The notes beneath the pieces were generated by a model that was not told the origin of the DNA, made no database searches, and saw nothing but the letters and a program-made list of their open reading frames with translations. Of a stretch of DNA of 21,098 nt, positions 6,262 to 14,888 are shown in pieces; the stretch's first letter is position 1; every line of letters begins with the position of its first letter. Source of the stretch: Porphyromonadaceae bacterium UBA2720 (GTDB taxonomy: Bacteria > Bacteroidota > Bacteroidia > Bacteroidales > Muribaculaceae); the NCBI GenBank assembly GCA_002353885.1, contig DEKO01000041.1, positions 1 through 21,098 on the forward strand. Reading direction: 5' to 3'. Both the position numbers and the translations under genes were made by a program.

Positions 6262-7890
6262 ATGACTAATAGGTCAAATCAACGCCCCTCGTTCTTGTGG
6301 ATGCCGCTGGCTATCGCCGTGGCGGCAATCATCGGCATTATCGTGGGGTCGCACTTTGGGGCAAGGAGCCGCATCGCCGAGAACGACCGCAAGCTCAATA
6401 CGCTGCTCAACCTCATCGCCGACGACTATGTCGACACGGTCAATCTTGACCAGCTCATCGAGATGTCCATTCCGCAAATCCTGGCAAACCTCGATCCACA
6501 CACTACCTATTTCTCGGCCGAGGACATGCGTGCTGCCAACGAAGAACTCAGTGGCAGCTTCAGCGGCATCGGCATTTCGTTCATGTTACTCAACGACACC
6601 ATCAACGTCATCGAGGTTATTCCTGGAGGACCATCCGAGAAGGTGGGCATCCTGGCGGGCGACCGCATTGTCGAGATCAACGACTCGGCCTTTGTGGGAC
6701 CCAACATCACCTCGGGCGATGTCATGAAAAATCTGCGTGGCGACAAGGGCACCAAGGTCAAGTTGGGCATCAAGCGCAACACGGCAAAGGATGTGCTTCA
6801 CTTCACAGTCACACGTGGCGACATTCCTGTCAAGTCGGTCGATGCTACCTATATGGTCGAGAAGAACACAGGATATATCAAGGTTAATCAGTTTGGACGC
6901 ACTACCTACGATGAGTTCCTCACCGCCTTGACGCTCTTGCAAGAAGATGGCGCCAAGCGCTATGTTGTCGACTTGCGTGGCAATGGCGGGGGATATATGG
7001 AGATGGCTGTGCTGATGGCCAATGAATTCTTACCCGAGAATCAGCTCATCGTCTACACCAAGGGACGGTACAAGCGCGACGACTCGCAGGTGTGGAGCGA
7101 CGGCAATGGCCAGTTCCAAGACGCCGAAGTGGTTGTGCTCATCGATGAGTTCTCGGCCAGTGCTAGTGAAATCTTTGCAGGAGCGTTGCAAGACAATGAC
7201 CGTGGTCTCATCGTTGGTTGTCGCTCCTTCGGCAAGGGACTTGTGCAGCAGCAGTTCACTCTGCCCGACAGCAGTGCCGTGCGGTTGACCATCGCTCGAT
7301 ACTTCACTCCTGCAGGGCGTTGCATCCAGAAGGACTACAAGGGTGGAATGATGGCCTATGAGAAGGAGTTGTATGACCGCTACCTCAATGGTGAAATATT
7401 CACTCAAGACAGCATGAAACTTGACAAGTCGCAAATCTTCACCACTCTGTTTACCGGACGTACGGTCTATGGCGGTGGTGGCATTGTGCCCGACATCTTC
7501 GTGCCGCGCGACACCAGCGGCATGACCTCCTATTACATCGACATCATCAATGCAGGCTTGTTGCAGAAGTTCGCTTTCAAGTATGTTGATGTCAACCGTA
7601 GTGTGCTCAAGCAGATGGAAGACTACAAGCAGTTCTTGCGTATGGCACCCAGCGACGATCAGTTGCTCAACAACTTTGTGGACTATGCTACTGAAAACGG
7701 AGTGGCACCACGATGGTACTATATCAACCAGTCGCGAGACCTCATCTTGAGCAACCTCAAGGCGTTGGTTGCGCGCGACATCTTCGGCAACGAGGCATTC
7801 TATCCCATCTACAACCGCACCGACAAGACCCTGCAGGCAGCACTCAAGGCACTGAACAAGCACAAGGCTACCTTCCCCATCAAAAATTAA
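6262..7890 (+). CDS. Membrane-anchored S41 C-terminal processing protease
   Basis: A 542-residue Ctp/Prc-type serine protease. An N-terminal hydrophobic segment (about 12-31, LWMPLAIAVAAIIGIIVGS) acts as an uncleaved anchor or signal and places the rest in the periplasm. A PDZ domain spans about 95-175 (GIGISF, GPSEKVGILAGDRIVEIN). The S41 core holds Ser300 in FSASASEIFAGAL and Lys325 in SFGKGLVQQ, the expected 25-residue spacing of the Ser/Lys dyad. A C-terminal helical region of about 130 residues follows VYGGGGIVPD. It trims or degrades envelope proteins from their C-termini. In Bacteroidetes this gene often sits next to dCMP deaminase and the folate cyclo-ligase, as here. Confidence 0.94.
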   Translation: MTNRSNQRPSFLWMPLAIAVAAIIGIIVGSHFGARSRIAENDRKLNTLLNLIADDYVDTVNLDQLIEMSIPQILANLDPHTTYFSAEDMRAANEELSGSFSGIGISFMLLNDTINVIEVIPGGPSEKVGILAGDRIVEINDSAFVGPNITSGDVMKNLRGDKGTKVKLGIKRNTAKDVLHFTVTRGDIPVKSVDATYMVEKNTGYIKVNQFGRTTYDEFLTALTLLQEDGAKRYVVDLRGNGGGYMEMAVLMANEFLPENQLIVYTKGRYKRDDSQVWSDGNGQFQDAEVVVLIDEFSASASEIFAGALQDNDRGLIVGCRSFGKGLVQQQFTLPDSSAVRLTIARYFTPAGRCIQKDYKGGMMAYEKELYDRYLNGEIFTQDSMKLDKSQIFTTLFTGRTVYGGGGIVPDIFVPRDTSGMTSYYIDIINAGLLQKFAFKYVDVNRSVLKQMEDYKQFLRMAPSDDQLLNNFVDYATENGVAPRWYYINQSRDLILSNLKALVARDIFGNEAFYPIYNRTDKTLQAALKALNKHKATFPIKN

Positions 7891-7934
7891 GAACTGAGAA
7901 TATCCGCAATTATTAATTATACATTAGCTACAAC

Positions 7935-8540
7935 GTGTATCTCAATACTTTTGATGACGAGTTTATTCCGCAGATTAAAGACGTGTTGCGCAAGCAAATG
8001 CGCAAACGCAAGCGTCAATTGACCCCCGAGCAGAAACTTGAGGACGAGCAGTTGGTGTTCGGACTCATTGAGCGATTCAATCTCTTGGGCGATGCCCAGC
8101 ACATCATGCTTTACTATTCACTGCCCGACGAACTGCCTACACATGCCACTGTCGAGCGATGGGCACAGATGTCGGGACGCAAAATCTATCTGCCACGTGT
8201 CAAGGGCGATGACATTGAAGTCGTTCCCTATACAGGCCCTGAGAGTCTGAGCAATGACAACCCCTTCCACATCGATGAGCCGGCAGGTCAACCTGTCGAC
8301 CCCTCTATCCTACAGGCTGTCATTGTGCCAGGTGTTGCCTTCGACACTCAGTGCAATCGCATGGGACGAGGTCGAGGATATTACGACCGCCTGTTGAGCA
8401 GCGGACGTGTCTATACCATCGGTGTAGCGCATGACTGCCAACTGCTCGAGCACATACCCTGTGAGCAACACGACCGCCCACTCGACTGTGTCATCACACC
8501 GTCTAGGGCCATCATCTCAAGTTGCTACAAAGATGAATAG
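7935..8540 (+). CDS. 5-formyltetrahydrofolate cyclo-ligase
   Basis: A 201-residue 5-FCL/MTHFS protein that uses ATP to turn 5-formyl-THF into 5,10-methenyl-THF. The N-terminal basic helix KDVLRKQMRKRKRQLTPEQK (about 15-34) holds the ATP-contacting arginines and lysines. The family signature GRGRGYYDRLL is at 144-154, preceded by VIVPGVAFD. The GTG at 7935 is chosen because the next ATG (codon 22) would cut into the conserved N-terminal helix; no SD or -7 element supports it directly. The product feeds the methylene-THF pool used by thymidylate synthase, which suits the upstream dCMP deaminase. It is probably in the same transcript as the S41 gene (44 nt gap). Confidence 0.9.
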   Translation: MYLNTFDDEFIPQIKDVLRKQMRKRKRQLTPEQKLEDEQLVFGLIERFNLLGDAQHIMLYYSLPDELPTHATVERWAQMSGRKIYLPRVKGDDIEVVPYTGPESLSNDNPFHIDEPAGQPVDPSILQAVIVPGVAFDTQCNRMGRGRGYYDRLLSSGRVYTIGVAHDCQLLEHIPCEQHDRPLDCVITPSRAIISSCYKDE

Positions 8541-8555
8541 AACATAATCAAGCCT

Positions 8556-9254
8556 ATGACAAATCTTGCACTCATCAATCATGATACCAAGTTGAGCGAC
8601 ATTGTCATTGCCGAGCCTTCGGCACTGACTGTGCTCAACCGTTTTGGCATACGCCTGGGACTGGGTGACCTCACTGTGGCGCGCGCATGCGCGCAGCTGG
8701 GCATTGATCCCGACTTCATGGCCACCATCATCAATACCTATCTACACGAGGATTACTTCCCCGACCGTATTCATTCCACATTCAAGGCTGCAACCATTGT
8801 CGATTATCTCGGGCAGACCAACAACTACTATATCCACTTCCATCTACCAGTCATCGAGCGCCACTTCGGCTTGCTTATCAGCAAGAGTGATCCAGCCAAT
8901 AACAATCTGGGACTGATGCTCAAGTTTTTCATGGAGGTGAAACAGCAGCTGCTCGATCGCATCGCTGACGACCATGAACACTGGTTTCCTGCCATCCTTC
9001 AGGCCGAGGCCAATGCTAGCGACACAATCGAGACTTCAATTCGAACAGACGACTGCGATGCCGACACGGTTGAGGACAAACTCAACGACCTCATCAGCAT
9101 GATGGTCATTCATTTGTCGGGTAAGTATGATACCAACTTGGCGCTGGCCGTATTGATGGCACTGACCAGCCTTAAGAATGACCTGACGCAGAACAACCGC
9201 ATTCGCAATCGTCTTCTCAAGCCCATGTTTCATGTCTTGATTAATAACCATTAA
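8556..9254 (+). CDS. Hemerythrin/RIC (ScdA-DUF542)-like protein
   Basis: A 232-residue all-helical protein. Residues about 14-75 resemble the DUF542/ScdA N-terminal segment (DIVIAEPSALTVLNRFGIRLGLGD); in ScdA/YtfE the loop after the RFGI-type motif carries a Cys pair, which here is replaced by RLGLGD. Residues about 90-225 look hemerythrin-like, with possible iron ligands His94, His96, His103, His140 (DDHEHWFPAIL) and His186. ScdA/RIC proteins repair iron-sulfur clusters after oxidative or nitrosative stress, but ligand loss makes a sensor or binding role equally likely. The LuxR-type gene starts 1 nt after its stop, so the pair is almost certainly translationally coupled. Family call moderate, function unproven. 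Confidence 0.65.
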   Translation: MTNLALINHDTKLSDIVIAEPSALTVLNRFGIRLGLGDLTVARACAQLGIDPDFMATIINTYLHEDYFPDRIHSTFKAATIVDYLGQTNNYYIHFHLPVIERHFGLLISKSDPANNNLGLMLKFFMEVKQQLLDRIADDHEHWFPAILQAEANASDTIETSIRTDDCDADTVEDKLNDLISMMVIHLSGKYDTNLALAVLMALTSLKNDLTQNNRIRNRLLKPMFHVLINNH

Positions 9255-9255
9255 T

Positions 9256-9798
9256 ATGTCACGGCAGGTAGTCATTATCTTACACAATGCCATGGAGGCT
9301 GCGGGGCTGCGGCGCGTCATTGATGACACGTTCGGCATCGATGCGCATGTGTTGCACACTATTGACCAGCTGCTGCGACTGCCGGCCGACCATATCGATG
9401 TGGTGGTAACCGATGCTCAGCACTTTGTCGAGAACCTGCGCACATTCTTGCCTCGCAAAGCCCGCACGATTGTGCTTGTTGACAAACCAGCCCTAGGTGA
9501 TGGTGACATCAACATTGTTGACACTCTGCATGGCACCGAGCCGATTGTGGATGCACTATCGGCCTTTTTGGATGAAAAAGATGATGAGACAAGTGCCAGC
9601 CTGCTGTCGCAACGCGAAATCGAAGTGTTGCGCCTAGTGGCATCAGGCATGATCAACAAGCAGATTGCCGACACTTTGAACATCAGCATCAACACCGTCC
9701 TCACCCACCGCAAGAACATCACCGCCAAACTGGGCATCAAGAGCGTCTCTGGCCTCAGTTTCTATGCCATGATGAACGGAATCATCGACCCCAAGTGA
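9256..9798 (+). CDS. LuxR-type transcriptional regulator with degenerate receiver
   Basis: A 180-residue regulator. Residues 116-176 are a clear LuxR/NarL helix-turn-helix (LSQREIEVLRLVASGMINKQIADTLNISINTVLTHRKNI, in pieces). Residues 1-80 or so have the alternating pattern of a receiver domain and a candidate acceptor Asp53 (VVVTDAQ), with Lys77 (LVDK), but the N-terminal acidic pair is missing (VVIILHNAMEA), so ordinary phosphorylation is doubtful. There is no sensor kinase nearby. From memory, Porphyromonas gingivalis has an orphan LuxR regulator, CdhR, of similar size linked to hemin uptake; I infer a possible relationship but have not compared the sequences. It is coupled to the hemerythrin-like gene, which may supply its signal. 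Confidence 0.85.
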   Translation: MSRQVVIILHNAMEAAGLRRVIDDTFGIDAHVLHTIDQLLRLPADHIDVVVTDAQHFVENLRTFLPRKARTIVLVDKPALGDGDINIVDTLHGTEPIVDALSAFLDEKDDETSASLLSQREIEVLRLVASGMINKQIADTLNISINTVLTHRKNITAKLGIKSVSGLSFYAMMNGIIDPK

Positions 9799-9856
9799 GG
9801 CATTGTGGGACCGGCCACCTGTGTATTCTATTGATTTCGATTTAATAATTATTATT

Positions 9857-11074
9857 ATGAGCAAGAAATGGAAATTAATTCTAGGATTCGTAGCATGTGC
9901 TTTATTGTCGATTATTGCTGTTTTCCTGATTCTTAATACTACAGGACAGGATGTGATGAAAATGCGTGTCATCTACGTGGCATTGTTCATTTTGGGCCTT
10001 CATGGCTGTTATCGTGCCTGTTATCATCTGCGTGGTGAACATGAAGACGAAATCGATGTGTCAGAACGAATGGCACGTGAAGCAAATGGGCCGTTAGGTG
10101 TTGTAGGCAGCTTCTTTAATCCCAAGACCGCACGGTTCCGTACCGTATTGTCGTTGGTTATATTGGTTGTGGCCTATCAGTTGGCTAATCCAGTCGTGTT
10201 CTGGAGCCTGTTGGTGTTGTTTGTTGTGGTCAAAGGGGCTGTGCTATGGCAGCTATTGCGTTACCGCAAAGCATATAATAAATTGATTGATGTTCAGACT
10301 GAGAACCAGATGATTGAAGATGACCATATCCATCAGCAGAAGATAGAGCGACTGGTCGCTGAACTTCAAGATTACATGAAAGATTCGATTCACTTGACAC
10401 TGGAGCCAGTCAGTGAAAGTCCCATACCCATTGGCTCCAGCAAGTTTGGGGGTGTGCCGGATGTGCCTGCTGATTTTGTTTGGCCTAAAGATGACGATGG
10501 ATGTCCATTGTCTTTGTTGCTTCAGATTGATTGTGCTGATCTGGCAGCGCATGACAGAGAGCGCCTTCTCCCTCAATCGGGCCATCTGTATTTCTTCTAT
10601 GAATTGACTAAGATGGATTGGGATAATGACCATCATGGGGTCAAAGTAATCTATAACGAGACTCCCGCAGAACAATTGCATCGAGAGCCCTACCCTGATA
10701 TGCTCAAACCAGAGAATCGCCTCAGTGAACGCAGAGTTGTGTTTTCTTTGCATCAGTGCCTCCCTGATCCCAACGAAAAGGACCTGTCCGTTTTATTTGA
10801 CGGGCAATACTCTGAGGATGATTACTTTGATGCATGTGATTGGTTTAACAATTTTGGCGATTACGGCTCAATGCTGGGATATGCTAGTATCATCCAGAAT
10901 CCCATTTGTGATGACTTAGATAACAATGTGCTGCTGCTTCAATTGTTCACGATTGAAGAGACTGGCCTAACGTTAATGTTTGGTGATTGTGGTATAATCT
11001 ACTTCTATATCAGTCGCGAAGATCTTATGAAACGTAATTTTGATCGCGTGGATTTCGAATTACAGTGCTATTAG
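9857..11074 (+). CDS. Membrane-anchored DUF1963 (YwqG-like) protein
   Basis: A 405-residue protein from the ATG at 9857; a TTG 54 nt upstream would add a poor leader with no conserved feature. Four hydrophobic segments lie at about 7-27, 37-55, 97-110 and 112-131, then a charged, possibly coiled-coil stretch (about 138-175), then a cytosolic-type DUF1963 domain from about 178 with the signature SSKFGGVPDVPADFVWP and later LLLQIDCADL and GHLYFFYEL. DUF1963/YwqG proteins have no firm biochemical role. The usual form is soluble, so the membrane module is notable. By eye its codons are more AT-rich than the neighbouring genes, which may mean later acquisition. It precedes the M16 gene by 21 nt. 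Confidence 0.75.
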   Translation: MSKKWKLILGFVACALLSIIAVFLILNTTGQDVMKMRVIYVALFILGLHGCYRACYHLRGEHEDEIDVSERMAREANGPLGVVGSFFNPKTARFRTVLSLVILVVAYQLANPVVFWSLLVLFVVVKGAVLWQLLRYRKAYNKLIDVQTENQMIEDDHIHQQKIERLVAELQDYMKDSIHLTLEPVSESPIPIGSSKFGGVPDVPADFVWPKDDDGCPLSLLLQIDCADLAAHDRERLLPQSGHLYFFYELTKMDWDNDHHGVKVIYNETPAEQLHREPYPDMLKPENRLSERRVVFSLHQCLPDPNEKDLSVLFDGQYSEDDYFDACDWFNNFGDYGSMLGYASIIQNPICDDLDNNVLLLQLFTIEETGLTLMFGDCGIIYFYISREDLMKRNFDRVDFELQCY

Positions 11075-11095
11075 TATTGTCTGTATATCTATAAA

Positions 11096-13870
11096 ATGCG
11101 AAACTTATCTCTGTTTCTGTTTCTTGTGCTGGTTTGCATTGTTGCTCGTGCCGACCAGTTGCCTGTCGACCCTGAACTGCATTATGGTACGCTGCCTAAT
11201 GGATTTACCTATTACATTCGACATAACGCAACCCCACCGGGCAGGGCGCACTTTTGGCTTGTACACAAGGTGGGTTCGGTCATGGAGGAAGAGAACGAGC
11301 GGGGACTGGCTCACTTCTTGGAGCACATGGCGTTCACTGGGACCAAGAACTATAGCGATGTGTTGCTCTATAACTACCTTACTCGCAATGGGCTGGCCTT
11401 CGGAACCGATGTCAATGCCACGACCAGTTATGACGACACGCAATATTACATCCAGAATGTGCCATCCATGCGGCAAACGATGCTCGACTCGGTGCTCTAT
11501 ATCATGCGCGACCTCTCGTGCAACCTGTTGCTCGACAGTCTGCAGATAGACCGCGAGCGGGCTATTATCCATGAGGAGCGCACCAGCAACAGCACATCAC
11601 AACTGCGTCTGCAGGAACGGGCTCTACCCATGCTGATGAGTGGAAGCCGATATGCCAACCGCATCCCCATCGGATTGCCCGAGGTTGTCGAGGCTGCCAC
11701 AACGAGCCAGTTGCGAGAGTTTTATCATCATTGGTATCGCCCTGACCGACAGGCACTGATTGTGGTGGGTGACTTTGACGCGGCTCAGCTCGAGCGCAAG
11801 GTCAAACGCATCTTTGGTGTCATGCCCACCCCCGTTGAGCCCTCTCCCACCATCGACCTCACATTGCCTGACCACAAGGGACTGCGTACAGTCACATTCA
11901 GCGACCCTGAACTTGATGGAACGATGGTGAATCTGTATTTCAAGCATGACGATTTGCCTCTATCTAAGCGAAACACAGATGTGTATCTCAAACAGAATAT
12001 GCTCAAGACATTGGCGCTCTATATGCTCAGCGAGCGCCTTGAACGACTCACTCGATATGCTCAAACACCAATGCAGATGGTTCAGGCCAATGACACACAC
12101 TTTATTGCCACACGCAGCAAGGAAGCCTTCGTCATGAGTGCGATGGCCAAACCGGGGCAAGTGCTCTCCACTGTCGAACAATTGCTGACCGAGGCACGTC
12201 GCATGACATTGCATGGTTTCACCGAGACCGAATTGGACCAAGCCCGCCGAGCTGTTTCTGCCAACTTGCGCCAGTATGCTTTGCAGGTCAACCAGCACGA
12301 GTCGGCCGATTATGTCACTGAATATATTGACCACTATTTGAGCGGAGGCTATATCCCCGGGGTGGTTCAAGAGGTTGAGATGTCGCTATCTGCTATTGAG
12401 CGTATTGCGTTGAATGAAATTAATCAATTTGTCCGCAGTTGGGTGAGTACTGACAATGCTTGCCTGCTCATAGCAGGGACTGACAATGAGGCTTATCCCG
12501 CAGAATCGGCATTACAAACAGTCTTTGCTAAAATCCTGACTTCCTCAGTAGAGCCTTACCAGTTTGAATCAGTCGCATCACAGTCGCTCATGAAGACAAA
12601 ACCTCTTTCTGGTACTATCGTCGAGACGAGTCGTGATGCCGAATTGAAGACTACAACCTTGTTGCTGAGCAATGGCTGCAGGGTGGTGCTACGGCCCGAC
12701 AAACTCAAAGTGGGTGAGGTGATGTTCGACGCCATAGCTTCGGGTGGACAGTGGGCTATGGACTCAACCAAGGCTCCTCAACTCAAAGTGCTTGAAGCAG
12801 CCATTGAGGACAGCCGGTTGGGTGGATTCAGTCAAGAGCAACTGCGCACCATGCTTGCTGACCGACAATTGGCTATATCATTCACACTTGGTGATGATTA
12901 TCATGACCTGCAGGGCGGCTGCTCTACTGCTGACCTTGAGACGTTGATGCAAGCCATACACCTCTATTTCACAGATGTCACTGCCGACCACGATAGCTAT
13001 CAAGCACTCATGGCCCGACTGCGTTCACAGGTACAACAGAGCCACGAAAAACCCGAGATGCAATTGGCCGACTCAATTGCTGTGGCTCACTATGGGCATA
13101 ATCCCGTCATGATGACGCTTACCGAGGCCGAGTTAGATTGTGTCAACTATGCTGATTTGCTGCAGCTTTATCGGCAATATGTCGCTCGGCCCGACCAGTT
13201 TACATTTATTTTTGTCGGTGATTTTAATGTTGACACTTTGGCCGATTTAGCACAACAATATATAGCTTCGTTGCCTGTGGACAAAACTTTGAGCCCAATG
13301 ATGTCCACTCATCGCATAAGTCTTCAGTCAGGACAACATGAGGTAACAGTCCGCGCCCCTATGTCCAATGAGCGTGCGCAGGTTCAAGTGACTGAGTCAG
13401 GAACAATGCATAACAGCAAGGAGAACGAAGTCATAATGGTTGTTTATGGCCATGTTGTTGAGATTGTTCTTAATGCAATCTTGCGCGAACAGCACCAGTT
13501 GACCTATGGCGTGAACGCTTCGGCACAACTGTTGCGCAACGAGCCCCGATGGATACTGCAATACAAGTATACTTGTAAGCCGCAAGATGTTGATCGGTCC
13601 ATCGACATCCTGATTGACGCTGTTGCTATGATTCAAGACAGTGGTGTGTCGGAACAACTCTTCGACAAAGTCAAACAGATGATGTTGCGGCATCATGACG
13701 AGGACATCAACACCAACGCGTACTGGATGAATGTGTTGCGAAATCGTGCCATGGGGCATGATATCCACACTGGCATTCGTCAAATACTCCAGTCGCTCAC
13801 GCTTGACCAGTTCGATTCTGTTATCACCGACCTCAGTTACGACACTAACATTCAAGTGATTTATCGCTAG
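11096..13870 (+). CDS. Periplasmic M16 family zinc metallopeptidase
   Basis: A 924-residue insulinase/pitrilysin-type peptidase. Residues 1-19 are a signal peptide (hydrophobic LSLFLFLVLVCIVARA). The inverted zinc motif HxxEH is H73-F-L-E76-H77, with the distal glutamate in RERAIIHEE (Glu160 or Glu161). The N-terminal catalytic domain starts LPNGFTYYIRHN; M16_C domains follow, and a second half (from about residue 510) repeats the fold without the zinc motif, as expected for a four-domain clam-shell. Late motifs YGVNASAQL and the typical YxxDxNIQVIYR ending suggest a complete C-terminus. It degrades peptides or small proteins in the periplasm. It converges on the DUF4292 gene across a G/C-rich palindrome. 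Confidence 0.93.
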   Translation: MRNLSLFLFLVLVCIVARADQLPVDPELHYGTLPNGFTYYIRHNATPPGRAHFWLVHKVGSVMEEENERGLAHFLEHMAFTGTKNYSDVLLYNYLTRNGLAFGTDVNATTSYDDTQYYIQNVPSMRQTMLDSVLYIMRDLSCNLLLDSLQIDRERAIIHEERTSNSTSQLRLQERALPMLMSGSRYANRIPIGLPEVVEAATTSQLREFYHHWYRPDRQALIVVGDFDAAQLERKVKRIFGVMPTPVEPSPTIDLTLPDHKGLRTVTFSDPELDGTMVNLYFKHDDLPLSKRNTDVYLKQNMLKTLALYMLSERLERLTRYAQTPMQMVQANDTHFIATRSKEAFVMSAMAKPGQVLSTVEQLLTEARRMTLHGFTETELDQARRAVSANLRQYALQVNQHESADYVTEYIDHYLSGGYIPGVVQEVEMSLSAIERIALNEINQFVRSWVSTDNACLLIAGTDNEAYPAESALQTVFAKILTSSVEPYQFESVASQSLMKTKPLSGTIVETSRDAELKTTTLLLSNGCRVVLRPDKLKVGEVMFDAIASGGQWAMDSTKAPQLKVLEAAIEDSRLGGFSQEQLRTMLADRQLAISFTLGDDYHDLQGGCSTADLETLMQAIHLYFTDVTADHDSYQALMARLRSQVQQSHEKPEMQLADSIAVAHYGHNPVMMTLTEAELDCVNYADLLQLYRQYVARPDQFTFIFVGDFNVDTLADLAQQYIASLPVDKTLSPMMSTHRISLQSGQHEVTVRAPMSNERAQVQVTESGTMHNSKENEVIMVVYGHVVEIVLNAILREQHQLTYGVNASAQLLRNEPRWILQYKYTCKPQDVDRSIDILIDAVAMIQDSGVSEQLFDKVKQMMLRHHDEDINTNAYWMNVLRNRAMGHDIHTGIRQILQSLTLDQFDSVITDLSYDTNIQVIYR

Positions 13871-13878
13871 GCTCTGCA

Positions 13879-13955
13879 GTCCCCCTAACCCCTAAAGAGA
13901 GGACGAAAAAGTGGCAGTCAAAACAGCTGTTCCCCCTTTAGGGGGCTAGGGGGAC
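13879..13955. repeat. G/C-tract palindrome (REP-like, possible bidirectional terminator)
   Basis: Left arm 13879-13897 (GTCCCCCTAACCCCTAAAG) and right arm 13936-13955 (CTTTAGGGGGCTAGGGGGAC) are complementary except for one extra base and one mismatch, around a 38-nt loop. The right side also forms its own small hairpin, CCCCC-TTTA-GGGGG at 13932-13945, which would compete with the long stem. It fills the gap between the convergent M16 and DUF4292 genes. Similar CCCCCTAACCCCTAAAG palindromes recur between genes in Bacteroidetes genomes, as far as I recall. Confidence 0.75.
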
Positions 13956-13978
13956 AACAGGAGGCAACGGGGAAGACC

Positions 13979-14818
13979 CTACTGGCCAAGGATTGAGGTG
14001 ATCTGTTGGGCACTAAGACGCTTGTAGCCCTCGCTGGGTTTGGAGTCGTCGATCGTGAAGGTAGTGCCCCAGGTGATGTCCTTCAGATCGAGCGCGAGGC
14101 CAAAGTTTGTGCCACCCACTTGAGCATTGACATCGGCATGATGGGCGATGGAGCCGGCCAGAGTGGTCATCACATTGCTGTAGTGCGCAGTGTAGGGTGT
14201 GGCCTTGCCGCGAATGGGTTTGACCGTAACCGACTGCAACTGGTTCTTAGCGTTGATAGCAAACTCATAGTTGAACTCACTGGGTTGTTGCTTTGGCTCC
14301 AGGCGGAAATGTTCGCCCTCGGCGGTGAACTGCACCTGTCCCTTGGTGTTATTGTTGACTGTGCCAGTGCCCACAATAAAGGCACGACCCAGAAAGATGT
14401 CCTGAAGTGTACCCACTGTGACGGGAATGCCGTTGGTGATGATTGATAGCGGTTCAGCCACATAACGCTTGTGATACTTGTCGACCACGAGTACACTGTC
14501 GTTGGTGATCACAAGTTTTGCAATCTCAATGCCCAGCATGGGACGAACCGAGATGTAGATGGCCCGGTCTCTAATCATGCGCATGTGCATGCCGCTCGAC
14601 AGCGTCTTTGATCCGGTGACCTTGATGTTGCCATTACACTGCATGGTGGTCCAAGCTCCTTGTGTAGTGGCGAATGCAGCGAGTTTCTGGTCAAGGGCTT
14701 GCTGGATGCCGGGAGTGACATATTGCCCGGAGGTTGTGGTGGATGTGTTGTCCTTGGTTGTACGGCAACCTGTGGCGATGACAGCCAAGATTGAGAGTGC
14801 GATGATGAGTTTTTTCAC
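13979..14818 (-). CDS. DUF4292 family outer-membrane-type lipoprotein
   Basis: A 279-residue lipoprotein. The signal peptide MKKLIIALSILAVIATGC ends in a lipobox with Cys18, followed by an Asn/Ser/Thr-rich linker (TTKDNTSTTTSG). The rest is strand-rich and resembles the LolA/LolB-like half-barrel typical of DUF4292 (GNIKVTG, IRDRAIYISVRPMLGIEIAKLVITNDSV in pieces), so it may carry a lipid or lipoprotein. The start is GTG at 14818; the next in-frame ATG is past the lipobox. It lies 68 nt downstream of the TPR gene on the same strand. dut, TPR and DUF4292 in this order is, from memory, a recurring Bacteroidetes arrangement, often followed by an EnvC-like M23 peptidase, which is not present here. 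Confidence 0.8.
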   Translation of the reverse strand: MKKLIIALSILAVIATGCRTTKDNTSTTTSGQYVTPGIQQALDQKLAAFATTQGAWTTMQCNGNIKVTGSKTLSSGMHMRMIRDRAIYISVRPMLGIEIAKLVITNDSVLVVDKYHKRYVAEPLSIITNGIPVTVGTLQDIFLGRAFIVGTGTVNNNTKGQVQFTAEGEHFRLEPKQQPSEFNYEFAINAKNQLQSVTVKPIRGKATPYTAHYSNVMTTLAGSIAHHADVNAQVGGTNFGLALDLKDITWGTTFTIDDSKPSEGYKRLSAQQITSILGQ

Positions 14819-14864
14819 AACTTATTGTAATTGAAAATTGAATACTTCTTTTAATTGAAAAGGA

Positions 14865-14888
14865 TTAACTCCATTTAACTCCTTAACT
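14865..14888 (-). repeat. Short AGTTAA repeats in the TPR-DUF4292 spacer
   Basis: TTAACT occurs three times (14865-14870, 14875-14880, 14883-14888), reading AGTTAA with 8-10 nt spacing on the minus strand. The first minus-strand copy overlaps the TPR stop codon (TAG, 14887-14889). The same AAGTAGTTAAG context occurs at the dUTPase stop. Confidence 0.55.

Noticed and set aside
7030..7863. 277-codon minus-strand frame across the S41 protease
   Set aside because: Opposite the catalytic Ser300/Lys325 region of a clear protease; no motif of its own.
10253..10753. 166-codon minus-strand frame across the DUF1963 gene
   Set aside because: Antisense to the conserved SSKFGGVPDVP signature; no independent support.
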